64,000 nucleotides of DNA from Endobacter medicaginis (GCF_014192375.1 NZ_JACHXV010000004.1:62001-126000); one strand, 5' to 3'; shown: positions 8,578 to 19,130, counted from the stretch's first letter. Program-made: numbers and translations. The notes: generated from the sequence alone by a model not told the origin.

Positions 8578-10527
8578 TTGAGTCGTCGTGCTGTCCTGTC
8601 CCTTGTCGTTCTGGCCGCCTGCCCTGCCCTGCCCTGTGCTGCCGCCGATGCGGGCTGGTCGGACCCGCTCGCGCCGCTGGAGCTGCCGCGGGCGGCGAAT
8701 GCGTTTCGCGACGGGGCCGGGTTGCCGGGACCGGCCTACTGGCAGAACCGGGCCGATTATCGCATCGCGGTGGCGATCGATGCGAAAACCGACGTGTTGA
8801 GCGGGCAGGAGACGATCACCTACGCCAACAACTCCCCGGATTCGCTCGACAGGATCTGGCTTTATCTGGACCAGAACATCTACCGGCGCGATGCGCGAGC
8901 CTCGGTGATCGCCAGCAAATGGTTCGGACAGCACTTTACCGATGGCGACGTCATCGAGAGCGTGCAGGTGATCGACGGCACGGGCAGCTATACGCCGAAG
9001 ACGATCGTGTCGGACACGCGCATGGCGGTGGAACTGCAGCGCGATCTGGGCAGCCATCACGCGCTGAAGCTGAAGATTGCCTGGCATTACACCGTCCCCG
9101 GGCCGTGGGGCGGGCGTACGGCGGTGACGCCCGACTCAGAGGGCAAGATCTACGAGATCGCGCAGTTCTATCCGCGCGTCGCGGTCTATGACGATCTGCG
9201 TGGCTGGGACACGCTGCCGTATCTGGGGGCGGAGTTCTACAACGAGTACGGCAGCTACGATTATTCGGTGACGGCGCCGGCGAACATGGTGGTGGCCGGC
9301 TCCGGCGCGCTGGTCAATGAAGCACAGGTGCTGGATGCCGCGCAGCGCGCGCGTCTCGCGCAGGCGCGCGCGAGCGACAAGACGGTGATGATCCGCACGG
9401 CGGCGGACGTGGATGCGGCGCCGCGCGAGACATCGCGGACCAGGACATGGCACTTCACGATGACGCCCACGCGCGACGTGGCCTTCGTCGCCTCGCGCGC
9501 CTATCTGTGGGACGCGGCGCGGATCAACCTGCCCGACGGGCGGCATGCCACCGCGATGTCGCTGTATCCGAAACAGGACCAGGGTGCGGACAAATGGGGC
9601 CGCTCGAGCGAATATCTCAAGGATTCGGTCGAGAACTTCTCGCGCCGCTGGTACCCTTATCCGTGGCCGAACGCGATCAACATCGCAGGGCACGGTGCCA
9701 ACATGGAGTATCCCGGCATCGTCTTCGACGGCATCAGGGATGTCGGGCGCGAGCTGTTCTGGGTGACGGCGCACGAGATCGGCCATGGCTGGTTTCCGAT
9801 GATCGTGGGGTCGAACGAGCGGCGCTGGGCGTTCATGGACGAGGGGTTCAACACCTTCATCGACACAATCGAGTCGGATGACTTCAACCACGGCGAATAC
9901 GCGCCCAAGCGCGACAGCGAGTATGCGCCCGGCGGCGGCAAGCCGGCCGACGAGATCGTCGGGCTGCTGCGCGATCCGAAAGCGCCGGTGATCCTCACCC
10001 CCGCCGACAGCGTTGGCGAGGCCTATCGGCATCCGGTGGAGTATTTCAAGCCGGCTTTCGGGCTGACCATGCTGCGCGAGACGATCCTGGGGCCGGAGCG
10101 CTTCGACCGCGCATTCCGCCGCTACATCGCCGCCTGGGCATTCAGGCATCCCGATCCGTCGGATTTCTTCCGGGCGATGTCGTCGGACTCGGGCGAGGAT
10201 CTGGGCTGGTTCTGGCGCGGCTGGTTCATGAACAACGCGCCCCTGGACTATGCGCTGGAATCGGTGCGCTACGTCGATGGCGATCCGGCGAAGGGAGCGG
10301 AACTCACCCTGCTCGACAAGGGCGGGCTGATCTTGCCGGCACCCTTGCGGCTGACCTTCGCCGACGGGCATGTCGAGAACCGGGTGTTGCCGGTGGAGAC
10401 CTGGCGTTACCGTCCGAACGTCACCATCGGGCTGCACACGAGCGCGAAACTCAGCCGCGTCGAGCTCGATCCGGACCACGCGATCCCGGATGCGGATCGC
10501 AGCAATGACAGCCTGACCGTCCCCTGA
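8578..10527 (+). CDS. Exported M1 family metallopeptidase
   Basis: Zinc aminopeptidase-type protein of about 650 residues. HEIGHGW followed after 18 residues by Glu (MDEGFN) is the HExxH-18-E zinc site, and HGANMEYPG is the GAMEN-like substrate motif. A TTG start at 8578 is preferred because GGGAG lies at 8564-8568; an in-frame ATG at 8557 adds seven residues without a clear RBS. The N-terminus is a signal peptide; LAAC within it matches a lipobox, so it may be a lipoprotein. The gene is divergent from the protease at 7689-8558. Confidence 0.9.
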   Translation: MSRRAVLSLVVLAACPALPCAAADAGWSDPLAPLELPRAANAFRDGAGLPGPAYWQNRADYRIAVAIDAKTDVLSGQETITYANNSPDSLDRIWLYLDQNIYRRDARASVIASKWFGQHFTDGDVIESVQVIDGTGSYTPKTIVSDTRMAVELQRDLGSHHALKLKIAWHYTVPGPWGGRTAVTPDSEGKIYEIAQFYPRVAVYDDLRGWDTLPYLGAEFYNEYGSYDYSVTAPANMVVAGSGALVNEAQVLDAAQRARLAQARASDKTVMIRTAADVDAAPRETSRTRTWHFTMTPTRDVAFVASRAYLWDAARINLPDGRHATAMSLYPKQDQGADKWGRSSEYLKDSVENFSRRWYPYPWPNAINIAGHGANMEYPGIVFDGIRDVGRELFWVTAHEIGHGWFPMIVGSNERRWAFMDEGFNTFIDTIESDDFNHGEYAPKRDSEYAPGGGKPADEIVGLLRDPKAPVILTPADSVGEAYRHPVEYFKPAFGLTMLRETILGPERFDRAFRRYIAAWAFRHPDPSDFFRAMSSDSGEDLGWFWRGWFMNNAPLDYALESVRYVDGDPAKGAELTLLDKGGLILPAPLRLTFADGHVENRVLPVETWRYRPNVTIGLHTSAKLSRVELDPDHAIPDADRSNDSLTVP

Positions 10528-10559
10528 GCGGGCGGTTCCTCTCGCAGGAGCCCACCACC

Positions 10560-11891
10560 ATTTCCAGACTTCGCACCGAGCTCGCGGCGCTGGTCCCGCT
10601 TGCCCTGCCGCTGATCGCGGGCCAGCTCTGCGCGATGGGGGGCGGTGTGGTGGACACGCTGCTGGCCGGCCATCTTGGGCGCGATATCCTGGCCGCCGTG
10701 GCCCTCGGACAGAGCATGTGGTCGCTGCTGATGGTCGGCGGCTCGCTGGGGCTGATGATGTCGATGCAGCCCTCGGTCGCCCAGCTCGACGGGGCGGGAC
10801 GGCGCGCCGAGGTGTGGCCGGTGGTGCAGCAGGGCATCCTGCTCGGCGCCGGCGCAGGCGTGCTGCTGGCGATCGTGCAGGTGGTGCTGGCCCCGATCCT
10901 GGCGGCTTCGATGGGCCTGCCGGCGCGGCTGCTGCCGGATGTGCGGGCCTATCTGTATGCCTCGGCCGCGTCGCTGCCGGCGTTCGGGGTGCTGTTCGCG
11001 TGTCGCGGGGCGTCGGAGGGCATGTCGGTGACGCGGCCGTCGATGCTCTCGGCGCTGGCCGGGCTGCTGATGGTGCCGGTGGTGGGCTATCCGCTGATGT
11101 ACGGGCTGGGACCGATCCCGCGGCTGGCCGCGTTCGGCAGCGGGCTGACGCTGAGTGTGGTGACCACAATCCAGGCGATCGGCATGGTGGTGTGGATGTA
11201 TCGGGCGCGGCGGACCTATCCGGGGCTCGACCGCAGTCGGGGCGGCTGGCGGCCCGATCGCCGCACGATCGGCGCGCTGGTGCGCATCGGCGTGCCTATG
11301 GGGCTGATGCTGGCGATGGAGGTGGGGATGTTCAGCGCCTCCACCCTGCTGATCGGCCGGCTCGGGCCGGTGCCGGTGGCAGCGCATTCGATCGCGCTCA
11401 ACGTGACGTCGCTGCTGTACATGGTGCCGCTGGGGCTCTCGATGGCGGTGACGGTGCGGGTGGGCCGCGCGGTCGGCGAAGGTGACCGACGCGGCACCCG
11501 GATCGCGGGCCTGGCCGGCTACGCGCTGGTGGCGCTGACGCAGTGTGTGGTGGTGGCGATCAACGTGCTGCTCGGGCGGCCGATCGCCTGGCTGTATACC
11601 GACGATCCTTCGGTGGTGGCGCTGACGGCGACGCTGCTGCTGTGCGCGGCCCTGTTCAGCCTGTCGGACGGATTGCAGGGGGTCTCGGCCGCCGCCCTGC
11701 GCGGGATGAAGGATACGCGCGTGCCGATGCTGATCGCCGCCCTCGCCTATTGGGGGATCGGTCTGCCCTGCGGCGCGTGGCTCGCCATCGGCTGCGGCTA
11801 TGGAGCGCCGGGCATGTGGATCGGGCTGACCTCGGGTCTGAGCTTCGCGGCGGTGCTGCTGACGGTGCGTTTCCTTCGCGCCACAGGCTGA
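10560..11891 (+). CDS. MATE family multidrug/metabolite efflux transporter
   Basis: About 443 residues with twelve hydrophobic segments in two MatE halves. The family-typical N-terminus (RTELAALVPLALPLIAGQL) is coded upstream of the first ATG (10635), and the frame from the stop at 10506 to 10635 has no ATG, GTG or TTG. The best start is ATT at 10560, preceded by AGGAG at 10546-10550. Starting at 10635 would remove much of the first membrane helix. MATE proteins export drugs or metabolites using H+ or Na+ gradients; the substrate is unknown. Confidence 0.88.
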   Translation: MSRLRTELAALVPLALPLIAGQLCAMGGGVVDTLLAGHLGRDILAAVALGQSMWSLLMVGGSLGLMMSMQPSVAQLDGAGRRAEVWPVVQQGILLGAGAGVLLAIVQVVLAPILAASMGLPARLLPDVRAYLYASAASLPAFGVLFACRGASEGMSVTRPSMLSALAGLLMVPVVGYPLMYGLGPIPRLAAFGSGLTLSVVTTIQAIGMVVWMYRARRTYPGLDRSRGGWRPDRRTIGALVRIGVPMGLMLAMEVGMFSASTLLIGRLGPVPVAAHSIALNVTSLLYMVPLGLSMAVTVRVGRAVGEGDRRGTRIAGLAGYALVALTQCVVVAINVLLGRPIAWLYTDDPSVVALTATLLLCAALFSLSDGLQGVSAAALRGMKDTRVPMLIAALAYWGIGLPCGAWLAIGCGYGAPGMWIGLTSGLSFAAVLLTVRFLRATG

Positions 11892-12081
11892 GACAGATCG
11901 CGACCGAGCGAAAAAACAGCGCAGTGCAGGCGTATTTCGGCACTTCCGTTCACCATTGCGTGATGATTACATTCCGATACGCGATGAAACGCGGATGGGT
12001 CGATGCAACCCGCCGCATCGCACGCTCGGGGAAGAGCCAGACATACGGAGGATCGTGACGGGAACAAGGAAGAGACGTCTC

Positions 12082-14448
12082 ATGAAGATGACCCCGCGGC
12101 GCATGCAGGCTCGACACTTGCTGTTGGCGAGCACGTTGCTCGGCCTGTCCGTCGGCAGTGCGACCGCGGCGAGCGATACGAAACACCGCAAGCCTCATCA
12201 CGCGACACGGAAAGCTGTACCGGCTCCGGCCGCGGCACCGCGCGCCGCTGCCGGGCCGCGCATGGTGCATGCCCGCCCGGCGGTGATCCGCGAGAGCTCC
12301 GAAAACCTGGTCGTCTCGGGCGCGCGGCGCAGTGCCGGCGGCGGTCTGATCCGCGTCGAGACCGCGCCCTATAGCGTGCAGACGATCGGCAAGCAGTACA
12401 TCCAGAGCCTCTCACCGGTCGCCACCGTGCTCGATATCGCCAAGATGAGCCCGAGCATGAACGTCTCGACCGCCGACACCTCGGGCATGCAGGGCGGCCA
12501 GATCCAGGCGCGCGGCCTGACGGATGCGGATATGGGGCTGCTGCTGAACGGCGCGCCGGCGACGGCGGCGAACTACCTCAACGAGGATGCCGATTCCGAG
12601 AACGTCGAGAGCGTGACCATCACGCCGAGTTCGTCGCGCATCGACCTGCCGGTGACGGCGGCGGCGGCCGGCGTGCTCGACGAGACGACCCATACGCCGA
12701 TGGACAAGTTCGGCGGCCTGATCGATTTCTCCTACGGCACCAACAACCTTTCGCGCGAGTTCCTGCGCGTCGAGAGCGGCGTGCTGGGGCAAAGCGGCAT
12801 CAAGAGCTATGTGTCGTTCTCCAACAGTCATGCGCGAAGCTGGCTCGGCACCGGCGTGAGCGATCGCAAGCACATCGATTTCGGCGCCCGCAAGACCTGG
12901 GCCAATGGCTCGACCAACGACGTGTTCCTGTCGTGGAACTACGAGGACTTCACCATCGACGTGAAGCCCACAGAGGCACAGTTCCTCAGCTACAAGCACA
13001 CCGGGATCAGCTACAACCGCAACGCCGATCCGACATCCGGAAATTACTGGAAGAACAACAACGACCACTGGAGCCAGATCTTCCTGTCGGCTCCGCAACA
13101 TTTCGTCATCACGCCAAAGATCGCTTTCGACCTGACCGGTTACTACAATCTCGGCATGGGGTGGGATGGATCTGATGGCGGGCTGAGCACCGGCAAGACC
13201 TATGACTATACCGGCGCACTGATTCCCAAGGGACGCCAGCTGACGTCGTATTACTGGCAGTTCCAGGACCAGAAACTCGGCGTGATCAGCCGGCTCGGCC
13301 TGGACCTGACCCCGCACAACCACCTCTCGTTCGGCTATTGGTTTGAGAACTATGTCACCCCGTTCGGCCTGCCGAAGAGCTACACTGCTGCCGGTGGTGT
13401 CGATCCCGACCCGGCAGATCCGATCTATCAGGTCTGGGTGACAAACTCGGCCGGGCGGAGGGTGCTGAGCACCACAAACATCCGCCCTGGCTACAATCTG
13501 CACGGTCTGTTCGTCGAGGATAGCGGCTGGTACCTGCACAACAGGCTGAACGTCACTGCCGGCTTCAAGTATGTGATGACCAATTTCTGGGACAAGGTCA
13601 CGACGACGTCGGGGACATTCAATTCGGGGCTGAATACCACCGCGCCGCTGCCTCATCTGTCGGTGGGCTACAAGATCAACAGCACCAGCCAGGTCTATCT
13701 CAACGCCGAGGGCGACTTCCGCCAGCCGAGCCCGAGCGCACTGACGCTGAACAGCAAGGGTGAGCTGCCCAAGCCCCAGTACTCGATCAAGGAAGAGCTC
13801 GGCTACCGCTATGGCGGGCCAATCTTCATCGTCGATCTCGCACTGTTCAACATCAACATCACCGACCGGCTGCTGACGACCTATACCTCGACAACGCAGA
13901 GCGGCACGATCAACGTGGGCAACCAGACCTCACGCGGCTTCGATGTCTCCCTGGCCACGAAGCCGTGGCATCATTTCAGCCCGTTCGTCGGCTTCGAGTA
14001 TCTCGATGCGAAGTTCGACAGCAATATTCCGTACATCAACTCGTACCTCCCGACGAAGGGCAAGCAGGCCGTTGCCTCGCCGCATGTCATCACCTCCGTG
14101 GCGCTGACCTATGACGATGGCAGCTTCTTCGGCAACGCGACGCTGAAATATGTCGGTCCGCAGTCGGCGACCCTGGTCGATGACCAGCGCATGCCGGGCT
14201 ACATCACCAATGCGGTCTCGCTCGGCTATCATTTCAAGCCGATCGGGCCGGCGAAGACGCCGACCTTCCGCCTCAACCTGCGCAACCTGACCGGCGCGGT
14301 CGTGCGCAGCTCGATCTACGGCGTCGCACTCAACCGCAATGCGGTGACGCTGGTCGATGGCACCGCAGGCCCTGCGGCCGGCGCGGGCGCACAGTTCTGG
14401 CTGGAACCGCGCTTCACGATCACCGGCACGATCTCGACGGATTTCTGA
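12082..14448 (+). CDS. TonB-dependent outer-membrane receptor
   Basis: 788 residues. The ATG at 12082 is chosen for its RBS (AAGGAAGA) and the signal peptide it opens (RRMQARHLLLASTLLGLSV, cleavage near ATAA). A TonB-box-like ENLVVSG lies near residue 75, then the plug domain (TVLDIAKMSPSMNVS, IQARGLTDADMGLLLNG) and a long beta-barrel ending in the outer-membrane C-terminal Phe. It would import a scarce ligand with TonB energy. The next gene, 8 nt downstream, is an exported nucleoside hydrolase, which hints at nucleosides or related glycosides. Confidence 0.9.
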   Translation: MKMTPRRMQARHLLLASTLLGLSVGSATAASDTKHRKPHHATRKAVPAPAAAPRAAAGPRMVHARPAVIRESSENLVVSGARRSAGGGLIRVETAPYSVQTIGKQYIQSLSPVATVLDIAKMSPSMNVSTADTSGMQGGQIQARGLTDADMGLLLNGAPATAANYLNEDADSENVESVTITPSSSRIDLPVTAAAAGVLDETTHTPMDKFGGLIDFSYGTNNLSREFLRVESGVLGQSGIKSYVSFSNSHARSWLGTGVSDRKHIDFGARKTWANGSTNDVFLSWNYEDFTIDVKPTEAQFLSYKHTGISYNRNADPTSGNYWKNNNDHWSQIFLSAPQHFVITPKIAFDLTGYYNLGMGWDGSDGGLSTGKTYDYTGALIPKGRQLTSYYWQFQDQKLGVISRLGLDLTPHNHLSFGYWFENYVTPFGLPKSYTAAGGVDPDPADPIYQVWVTNSAGRRVLSTTNIRPGYNLHGLFVEDSGWYLHNRLNVTAGFKYVMTNFWDKVTTTSGTFNSGLNTTAPLPHLSVGYKINSTSQVYLNAEGDFRQPSPSALTLNSKGELPKPQYSIKEELGYRYGGPIFIVDLALFNINITDRLLTTYTSTTQSGTINVGNQTSRGFDVSLATKPWHHFSPFVGFEYLDAKFDSNIPYINSYLPTKGKQAVASPHVITSVALTYDDGSFFGNATLKYVGPQSATLVDDQRMPGYITNAVSLGYHFKPIGPAKTPTFRLNLRNLTGAVVRSSIYGVALNRNAVTLVDGTAGPAAGAGAQFWLEPRFTITGTISTDF

Positions 14449-14455
14449 GAGCCTC

Positions 14456-15598
14456 ATGAAAAATCCAGCTCGATGGGCCGCGCGTGCAGTGTGCGCGTGG
14501 CTGACGGTGGCCGGACCGGTTGCAGTTGCACAGGATCCGGTCCTGGTCATCGTCGACCAGGATGTCGACGACATTGTCGGCGTCAATGCCGACCCGATCA
14601 CCATGCTGGCCACGGCCCCGAACGTCCGTCTGCTCGGGGTGACCACCGTGACGGGCGACGGGTGGAGCCTGCAAGGCACCGCCGATACGCTGCGGCTGCT
14701 CGAACTGATCGGGCGCAGTGACGTGCCGGTGTTTCAGGGCGCGCAGGCGGCGCTGGTGGAAACGCCGGCCACCTTCGCCCGCGACGTGCATCGTTTCGGC
14801 GGCATCCGGGGGGATCCGTGGCTGGGGGCGTATGCCGAAAGCAGCCCGAAGCCTCAGACCGTGACGGCGCCGCCGGGCGGGTTCGCGCACGCGCGGGCGC
14901 AGACGATGCCGGCGGCGGAATTCATCGTCGAGACGGTGCGCCGTCATCCTCACCAGGTGGTCCTGTTCTGTGGCGGCCCGCTGACCAACCTCGCGCTGGC
15001 CGAGACGATGGCCCCCGACATCGTCTCGCTGGTGCGCGAGGTCGTATTCATGGGCACCAGCCCGTTGCTGCAACCGAAGACGATCAACGTGCTGCTCGAT
15101 CCGGAGGCGGCGGCGAAGGTGTTTCACACCGACTGGCCGAAGCTGACGGTGTTCACCGTCGACGTGACGGAGAAGGTCCATCGCAGCCTCGAGCTTTCGG
15201 AAACGATCGCCCACTCCGCCTCGGCACTGGCGCCAGACTATCAGGAGCGGTTCGTGACACCCGCGAAGAGCGGCGCGAAGGTGAAATGGTTCCGCATGCC
15301 GGACGAGTTGATGGCGGCCTACATCATCGATCCGTCGATCGTCACCCATACCGAGCGCGATTACGTCGACATCGATGTGGCGACCGGACTCGGCCGCGGC
15401 AATTCGGTGTTCTGGGACATGCAGCCACGTGACTATGGCAGCACCGCCACGGCGTCCGGCCCGCCCGCCAGGGGCGTGCAACCCTCCGTGCCGTCAGCGG
15501 AAGCGCGTCTGGTCGATGTGGTCACCGATATCGATACCGCACGGTTCCGCGCGCTGTTCGTCAGGCTGATGAGCGAGGCGGGAGCCAGAAAACCCTGA
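14456..15598 (+). CDS. Exported nucleoside hydrolase (IUNH family)
   Basis: 380 residues. A signal peptide (ARWAARAVCAWLTVAGPVAVAQ) precedes an inosine/uridine-preferring nucleoside hydrolase fold. The N-terminal VIVDQDVDDIVGVNAD is the Asp-rich Ca2+/ribose site (usually DTDPGxDD), and CGGPLTNLALA is the second family motif. It would cleave the N-glycosidic bond of a nucleoside in the periplasm. It starts 8 nt after the TonB receptor stop, so the two should be co-transcribed. The altered first motif makes the exact substrate uncertain. Confidence 0.85.
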   Translation: MKNPARWAARAVCAWLTVAGPVAVAQDPVLVIVDQDVDDIVGVNADPITMLATAPNVRLLGVTTVTGDGWSLQGTADTLRLLELIGRSDVPVFQGAQAALVETPATFARDVHRFGGIRGDPWLGAYAESSPKPQTVTAPPGGFAHARAQTMPAAEFIVETVRRHPHQVVLFCGGPLTNLALAETMAPDIVSLVREVVFMGTSPLLQPKTINVLLDPEAAAKVFHTDWPKLTVFTVDVTEKVHRSLELSETIAHSASALAPDYQERFVTPAKSGAKVKWFRMPDELMAAYIIDPSIVTHTERDYVDIDVATGLGRGNSVFWDMQPRDYGSTATASGPPARGVQPSVPSAEARLVDVVTDIDTARFRALFVRLMSEAGARKP

Positions 15599-15604
15599 GC
15601 TGGC

Positions 15605-16285
15605 CTATAGCGGCACGATACGGCCCTCGCGCAGCGTCAGCACGCGGTCCATGCGGTCGGCGAGATCGCGGTTGTGGGTGGCGATCAGGGCGGCGACGCG
15701 CTGCTCGCGCACGGTGCGCAGCAGTTCGGTGAACACCGTCTCGGCGGTGGCGGCGTCGAGATTGCCGGTGGGCTCGTCGGCCAGCAGCAGGCGCGGGGCG
15801 TTGGCGAGCGCGCGCGCGATGGCGACGCGTTGCTGCTCGCCGCCCGAGAGCTTGCCAGGCAGATGGTGGTGGCGGTGCGACAGGCCGAAACCGTCGAGCA
15901 GGGTGGCGGCTCGGGTGGCCGCATCGCGTCGGGTCCGGCCGGCGATCATCTGCGGCAGGACGACGTTCTCGAGCGCGGTGAACTCGGCCAGCAGGTGATG
16001 GAACTGGTAGACGAAGCCCACCGCGTGGCGGCGCAGGCGGGTGCGCTCCGCATCGGCCAGCCGTGCGGCGTCGCGTCCGTCGATGCGCACCGCGCCGGCG
16101 TCGGGCGCGTCGAGCAGGCCGGCGACGTGCAGCAGGGTGGACTTGCCGCTGCCGGACGGGGCGACGAGGGCGACGATCTCGCCGGGGGCCAGGGCGAGAT
16201 CTGCGCCGCTCAGCACGTCGAGCACGCCATCGCCCGATCGGTAGCGGCGGACCACGCCGTCGAGATGCAGGGCGGGCTCACTCAT
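15605..16285 (-). CDS. lolD: Lipoprotein-releasing ABC transporter ATP-binding protein
   Basis: 226 residues, the usual LolD length. Walker [10 protein letters not shown] (residues 42-50), signature LSGGEQQR and Walker [13 protein letters not shown] are all intact, the last being typical of the MacB/LolD group. With the adjacent LolC/E subunit it extracts lipoproteins from the inner membrane for transfer to LolA. It overlaps the upstream lolC gene by 8 nt and is convergent with the nucleoside hydrolase gene. Confidence 0.95.
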   Translation of the reverse strand: MSEPALHLDGVVRRYRSGDGVLDVLSGADLALAPGEIVALVAPSGSGKSTLLHVAGLLDAPDAGAVRIDGRDAARLADAERTRLRRHAVGFVYQFHHLLAEFTALENVVLPQMIAGRTRRDAATRAATLLDGFGLSHRHHHLPGKLSGGEQQRVAIARALANAPRLLLADEPTGNLDAATAETVFTELLRTVREQRVAALIATHNRDLADRMDRVLTLREGRIVPL

Positions 16286-17522
16286 GGCGCAGGGCCTCGA
16301 CGGGATCGGTGCGGGCCGCCTTCCAGCTCGGGTAGATGGTGGCGGCGAGCGATAGGGCGAGCGCGATGGCGACGATCTCGACCACCTCGGCCGGGTCGAG
16401 CTGCGCGGGGAGGTGTTCGAGGTAGTACACGGTCGGATCGAACAGCGTCGTGCCGGTCACGTGCTGGAGCCATTGGCGCAGGCGCTCGATGTTGAGGCAG
16501 AACACCACGCCGAGCAGCGTGCCGATGGCGGTGCCGGTCACACCGACGAAGGCGCCGCACATCAGGAAGATGCGCAGGACCGCACCGCGCGAGGCGCCGA
16601 TGGTGCGCAGGATGGCGATGTCGCGGCTCTTGTCCTTGACCATCATGATCATCGACGAGATCACGTTGAAGGCGGCGACCAGGATGATCAGCGTGAGGAT
16701 CAGGAACATCACGTTGCCTTCCACCGTGACCGCAGCGAAGAAGGCGTTGTTCGAGGTGGTCCAGTCCATCACCCGCACCGGCCGGCCGGCGAGTGCTGCG
16801 CGGATGGCCTCGGTGCGGCTCTGCACATGAGTGGGGTCGGCCACCGAGACGGTAATGTCGGAGGCCGTGTCGCCGGTCTGGAAGAAGGTCTGCGCGGCGT
16901 CGAGCGGAATGAACACGTAGCCGAGATTGTAGTCGCTGACACCGGTGTCGAAGATCGCCACCACGCGGTAGGCCTTGATGCGCGGGATGGTGCCGAAGGC
17001 GGTGGCCGCCCCGTTGGGCGACAGCAGGGTGACCTGGCTGCCGATCGCGAGGCCGGCCCGGGCGGCGAAGGTGGCGCCCACCGCGATGGTGTCGCCCTTC
17101 AGATCGGCGAGGTTGCCGTCGATGATGTGGCCGCCCACCGCGGGCACGCGGTCGAGATCCTCGGCGCGCATGCCGCGCACCATCCCACCGGTATTGGTGC
17201 TGCCGACCGAGAGCAGCGCCTGGCCCTCGACGACCGGGGCGGCACGGATGACGCCCGGCACGTGCAGGATGCGGTCGCGCACGGCATCGTAGTCCGACAG
17301 CGTGGGTCCGGCACCGTACACGGTGAGGTCACCCTGCATGCCGAGGATCCGGCTGAGCAGGTCGGCCTTGAAACCGTTCATCACCGACATGACGATGATG
17401 AGCGTGGCCACCCCGAGCGCGATGCCGACCAGCGAGAAGATGGCGATGATGGAGACGAAGCGCTCGCCCTTGCGGGCGCGCAGGTAGCGGACCGCGACTG
17501 CGCGTTCGAACGCGCCGAACAT
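16278..17522 (-). CDS. lolC: Lipoprotein-releasing ABC transporter permease (LolC/LolE)
   Basis: 414 residues with the FtsX/MacB layout: [26 protein letters not shown] at the N-terminus with the first membrane helix, a large periplasmic domain (about 50-265), then three helices ([18 protein letters not shown] onward) and the coupling [17 protein letters not shown]. One gene carries the permease role, so the complex is probably a homodimer plus two LolD, as in bacteria lacking separate LolC and LolE. It touches the proS stop at 17522. Confidence 0.93.
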   Translation of the reverse strand: MFGAFERAVAVRYLRARKGERFVSIIAIFSLVGIALGVATLIIVMSVMNGFKADLLSRILGMQGDLTVYGAGPTLSDYDAVRDRILHVPGVIRAAPVVEGQALLSVGSTNTGGMVRGMRAEDLDRVPAVGGHIIDGNLADLKGDTIAVGATFAARAGLAIGSQVTLLSPNGAATAFGTIPRIKAYRVVAIFDTGVSDYNLGYVFIPLDAAQTFFQTGDTASDITVSVADPTHVQSRTEAIRAALAGRPVRVMDWTTSNNAFFAAVTVEGNVMFLILTLIILVAAFNVISSMIMMVKDKSRDIAILRTIGASRGAVLRIFLMCGAFVGVTGTAIGTLLGVVFCLNIERLRQWLQHVTGTTLFDPTVYYLEHLPAQLDPAEVVEIVAIALALSLAATIYPSWKAARTDPVEALRHE

Positions 17523-18838
17523 CAGGCGCCGAAGACCCTAGCCAGCGCCTCGGCGAGCGGCAGTTCCTCGCGGGTGCCGTCGGCGCGGCGCTTGAGCTCG
17601 ACGGTCCCGGCGGCCGCCCCGCGCGGACCGACGATGAGCTGGAACGGATGGCCCATCAGGTCGGCATCGGCGAACTTCACGCCTGCCCGGTCAGGGCGGT
17701 CGTCGTAGAGGAGGTCCTCGCCATGGCGGGCGTAGATGTCGTTGCAGATCGCATCGCAGGCGGCATCGCCGGGCTTGAGGTTGAGCAGGGCCGCCTTCCA
17801 CGGGGCCACACCCACCGGCCATTTGATGCCCGCCTCGTCATGGCTCGCCTCGATGATCGCACCGACCAGACGGGAGACGCCGATACCGTAGCTGCCCATC
17901 TCGGGATGCAGCGCAGCGCCATCGGGGCCGGCCACCGAGATGTCCATGGATTTCGTGTATTTGGTGCCGAAATAGAAGATGTGGCCGACCTCGATGCCCC
18001 TGCCCTCGCGGCGGCGATCGGGCGCGAGCGCGTCCCAGGCCGAAATGTCGTGTTTCTCGTCGGTGGCGGCGTAGAGCGTGGTGACGCGGTCGTAGAAGGC
18101 GGCGAGTGCCGCGGGGTCCTCGACGTCGACCGCCTCGCCGACCCAGTCCATCTCCTCGTAGCCGGCGTCGAAGAACACGCCGGACTCGCCAGTGGGCGCA
18201 AGGATGATGAATTCGTGGCTGAGATCGCCGCCGATCGGGCCGGTATCGGCAACCATCGGGATCGCAGCCACGCCCAGGCGGCGGAAGGTGCGCATGTAGG
18301 CCAGCATCATGCGCCGGTAGGACTGCACAGCGCCGTCATAGTCGACATCGAAACTGTAGGCGTCCTTCATCAGGAACTCGCGGCCGCGCATCACGCCGAA
18401 GCGGGGGCGGACCTCGTCGCGGAACTTCCACTGGATCTGGTAAAGCGTCTGCGGGAGGTCCTTGTAGGAGCGCACGGAACTGCCGAGGATGTCCGTGATC
18501 ATCTCCTCGTTGGTCGGCCCGTAGAGCAGGTCGCGCTCGTGACGATCGACCAGGCGCAGCATCTCGGGGCCGTAGGCGTCGTAGCGCCCGGAGCGCTTCC
18601 ACAGCTCGGCCGATTGCAGGGTCGGCATCAGCACTTCCTGCGCACCAACCCGGTCCTGCTCCTCGCGCACGATCTGCGCGATGTTGCGGAGCACGCGCAG
18701 GCCCGCCGGCAGCCAGGCGTAGATGCCGGATGCGGTCTGCCGGACCAGCCCGGCCCGCAGCATCAGCCGATGCGAGACGATCTGGGCTTCGGCGGGGTTT
18801 TCCTTGAGGGTCGGCTGGAAGGCACGCGACAGACGCAT
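17522..18838 (-). CDS. proS: Prolyl-tRNA synthetase, short alphaproteobacterial type
   Basis: 438 residues; the short form lacks the inserted editing domain of the E. coli enzyme. Class II motifs are visible: [18 protein letters not shown] (motif 1 region), [41 protein letters not shown] (motif 2) and [13 protein letters not shown] (motif 3). It charges tRNA-Pro. First gene of proS-lolC-lolD; its upstream region contains the structured element at 19131-19217. Confidence 0.96.
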   Translation of the reverse strand: MRLSRAFQPTLKENPAEAQIVSHRLMLRAGLVRQTASGIYAWLPAGLRVLRNIAQIVREEQDRVGAQEVLMPTLQSAELWKRSGRYDAYGPEMLRLVDRHERDLLYGPTNEEMITDILGSSVRSYKDLPQTLYQIQWKFRDEVRPRFGVMRGREFLMKDAYSFDVDYDGAVQSYRRMMLAYMRTFRRLGVAAIPMVADTGPIGGDLSHEFIILAPTGESGVFFDAGYEEMDWVGEAVDVEDPAALAAFYDRVTTLYAATDEKHDISAWDALAPDRRREGRGIEVGHIFYFGTKYTKSMDISVAGPDGAALHPEMGSYGIGVSRLVGAIIEASHDEAGIKWPVGVAPWKAALLNLKPGDAACDAICNDIYARHGEDLLYDDRPDRAGVKFADADLMGHPFQLIVGPRGAAAGTVELKRRADGTREELPLAEALARVFGA

Positions 18839-19032
18839 CGGCGAGCAGGGCTTTCGGATTGAGGCTGCGGGTCCGCAGAGTCGCGGCCGGCGCGGAACCT
18901 ACCGGCTTTTCAGCCGCCCTCCAAGTCGCCGACCTGTCTGGCGGCCTATGGCGTTCGGACGAACGTGCAGACGAAACTCCGGCTTCACCTCATGCGCGCA
19001 AGATGTGACAGATACTTCTGGAGCGGACGATC

Positions 19033-19049
19033 ATGCTGCAATGCAGCAT
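19033..19049. promoter_or_regulatory. 17-bp palindrome upstream of proS
   Basis: ATGCTGCA-A-TGCAGCAT, two perfect 8-bp arms around one base, about 195 nt upstream of the proS start. Its size and symmetry fit an operator for a dimeric regulator. No regulator is identified, and chance in GC-rich DNA is possible. Confidence 0.3.
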
Positions 19050-19130
19050 CGTGAGTTTGCAGAACTTTCCAGTGAAAAGTCGAAAAAAGCGGGAAATGGA
19101 GCGTGACAAACCGAAACGGGGCGACTGCGG

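Noticed and set aside
8622-8640. Short tandem CCTGC/CCCTG repeat in the M1 signal peptide
   Set aside because: Three copies in GC-rich coding DNA; signal peptides tolerate such slippage and there is no further structure.
12412-13656. Minus-strand frame opposite the TonB receptor
   Set aside because: Antisense shadow without RBS or recognisable domain.
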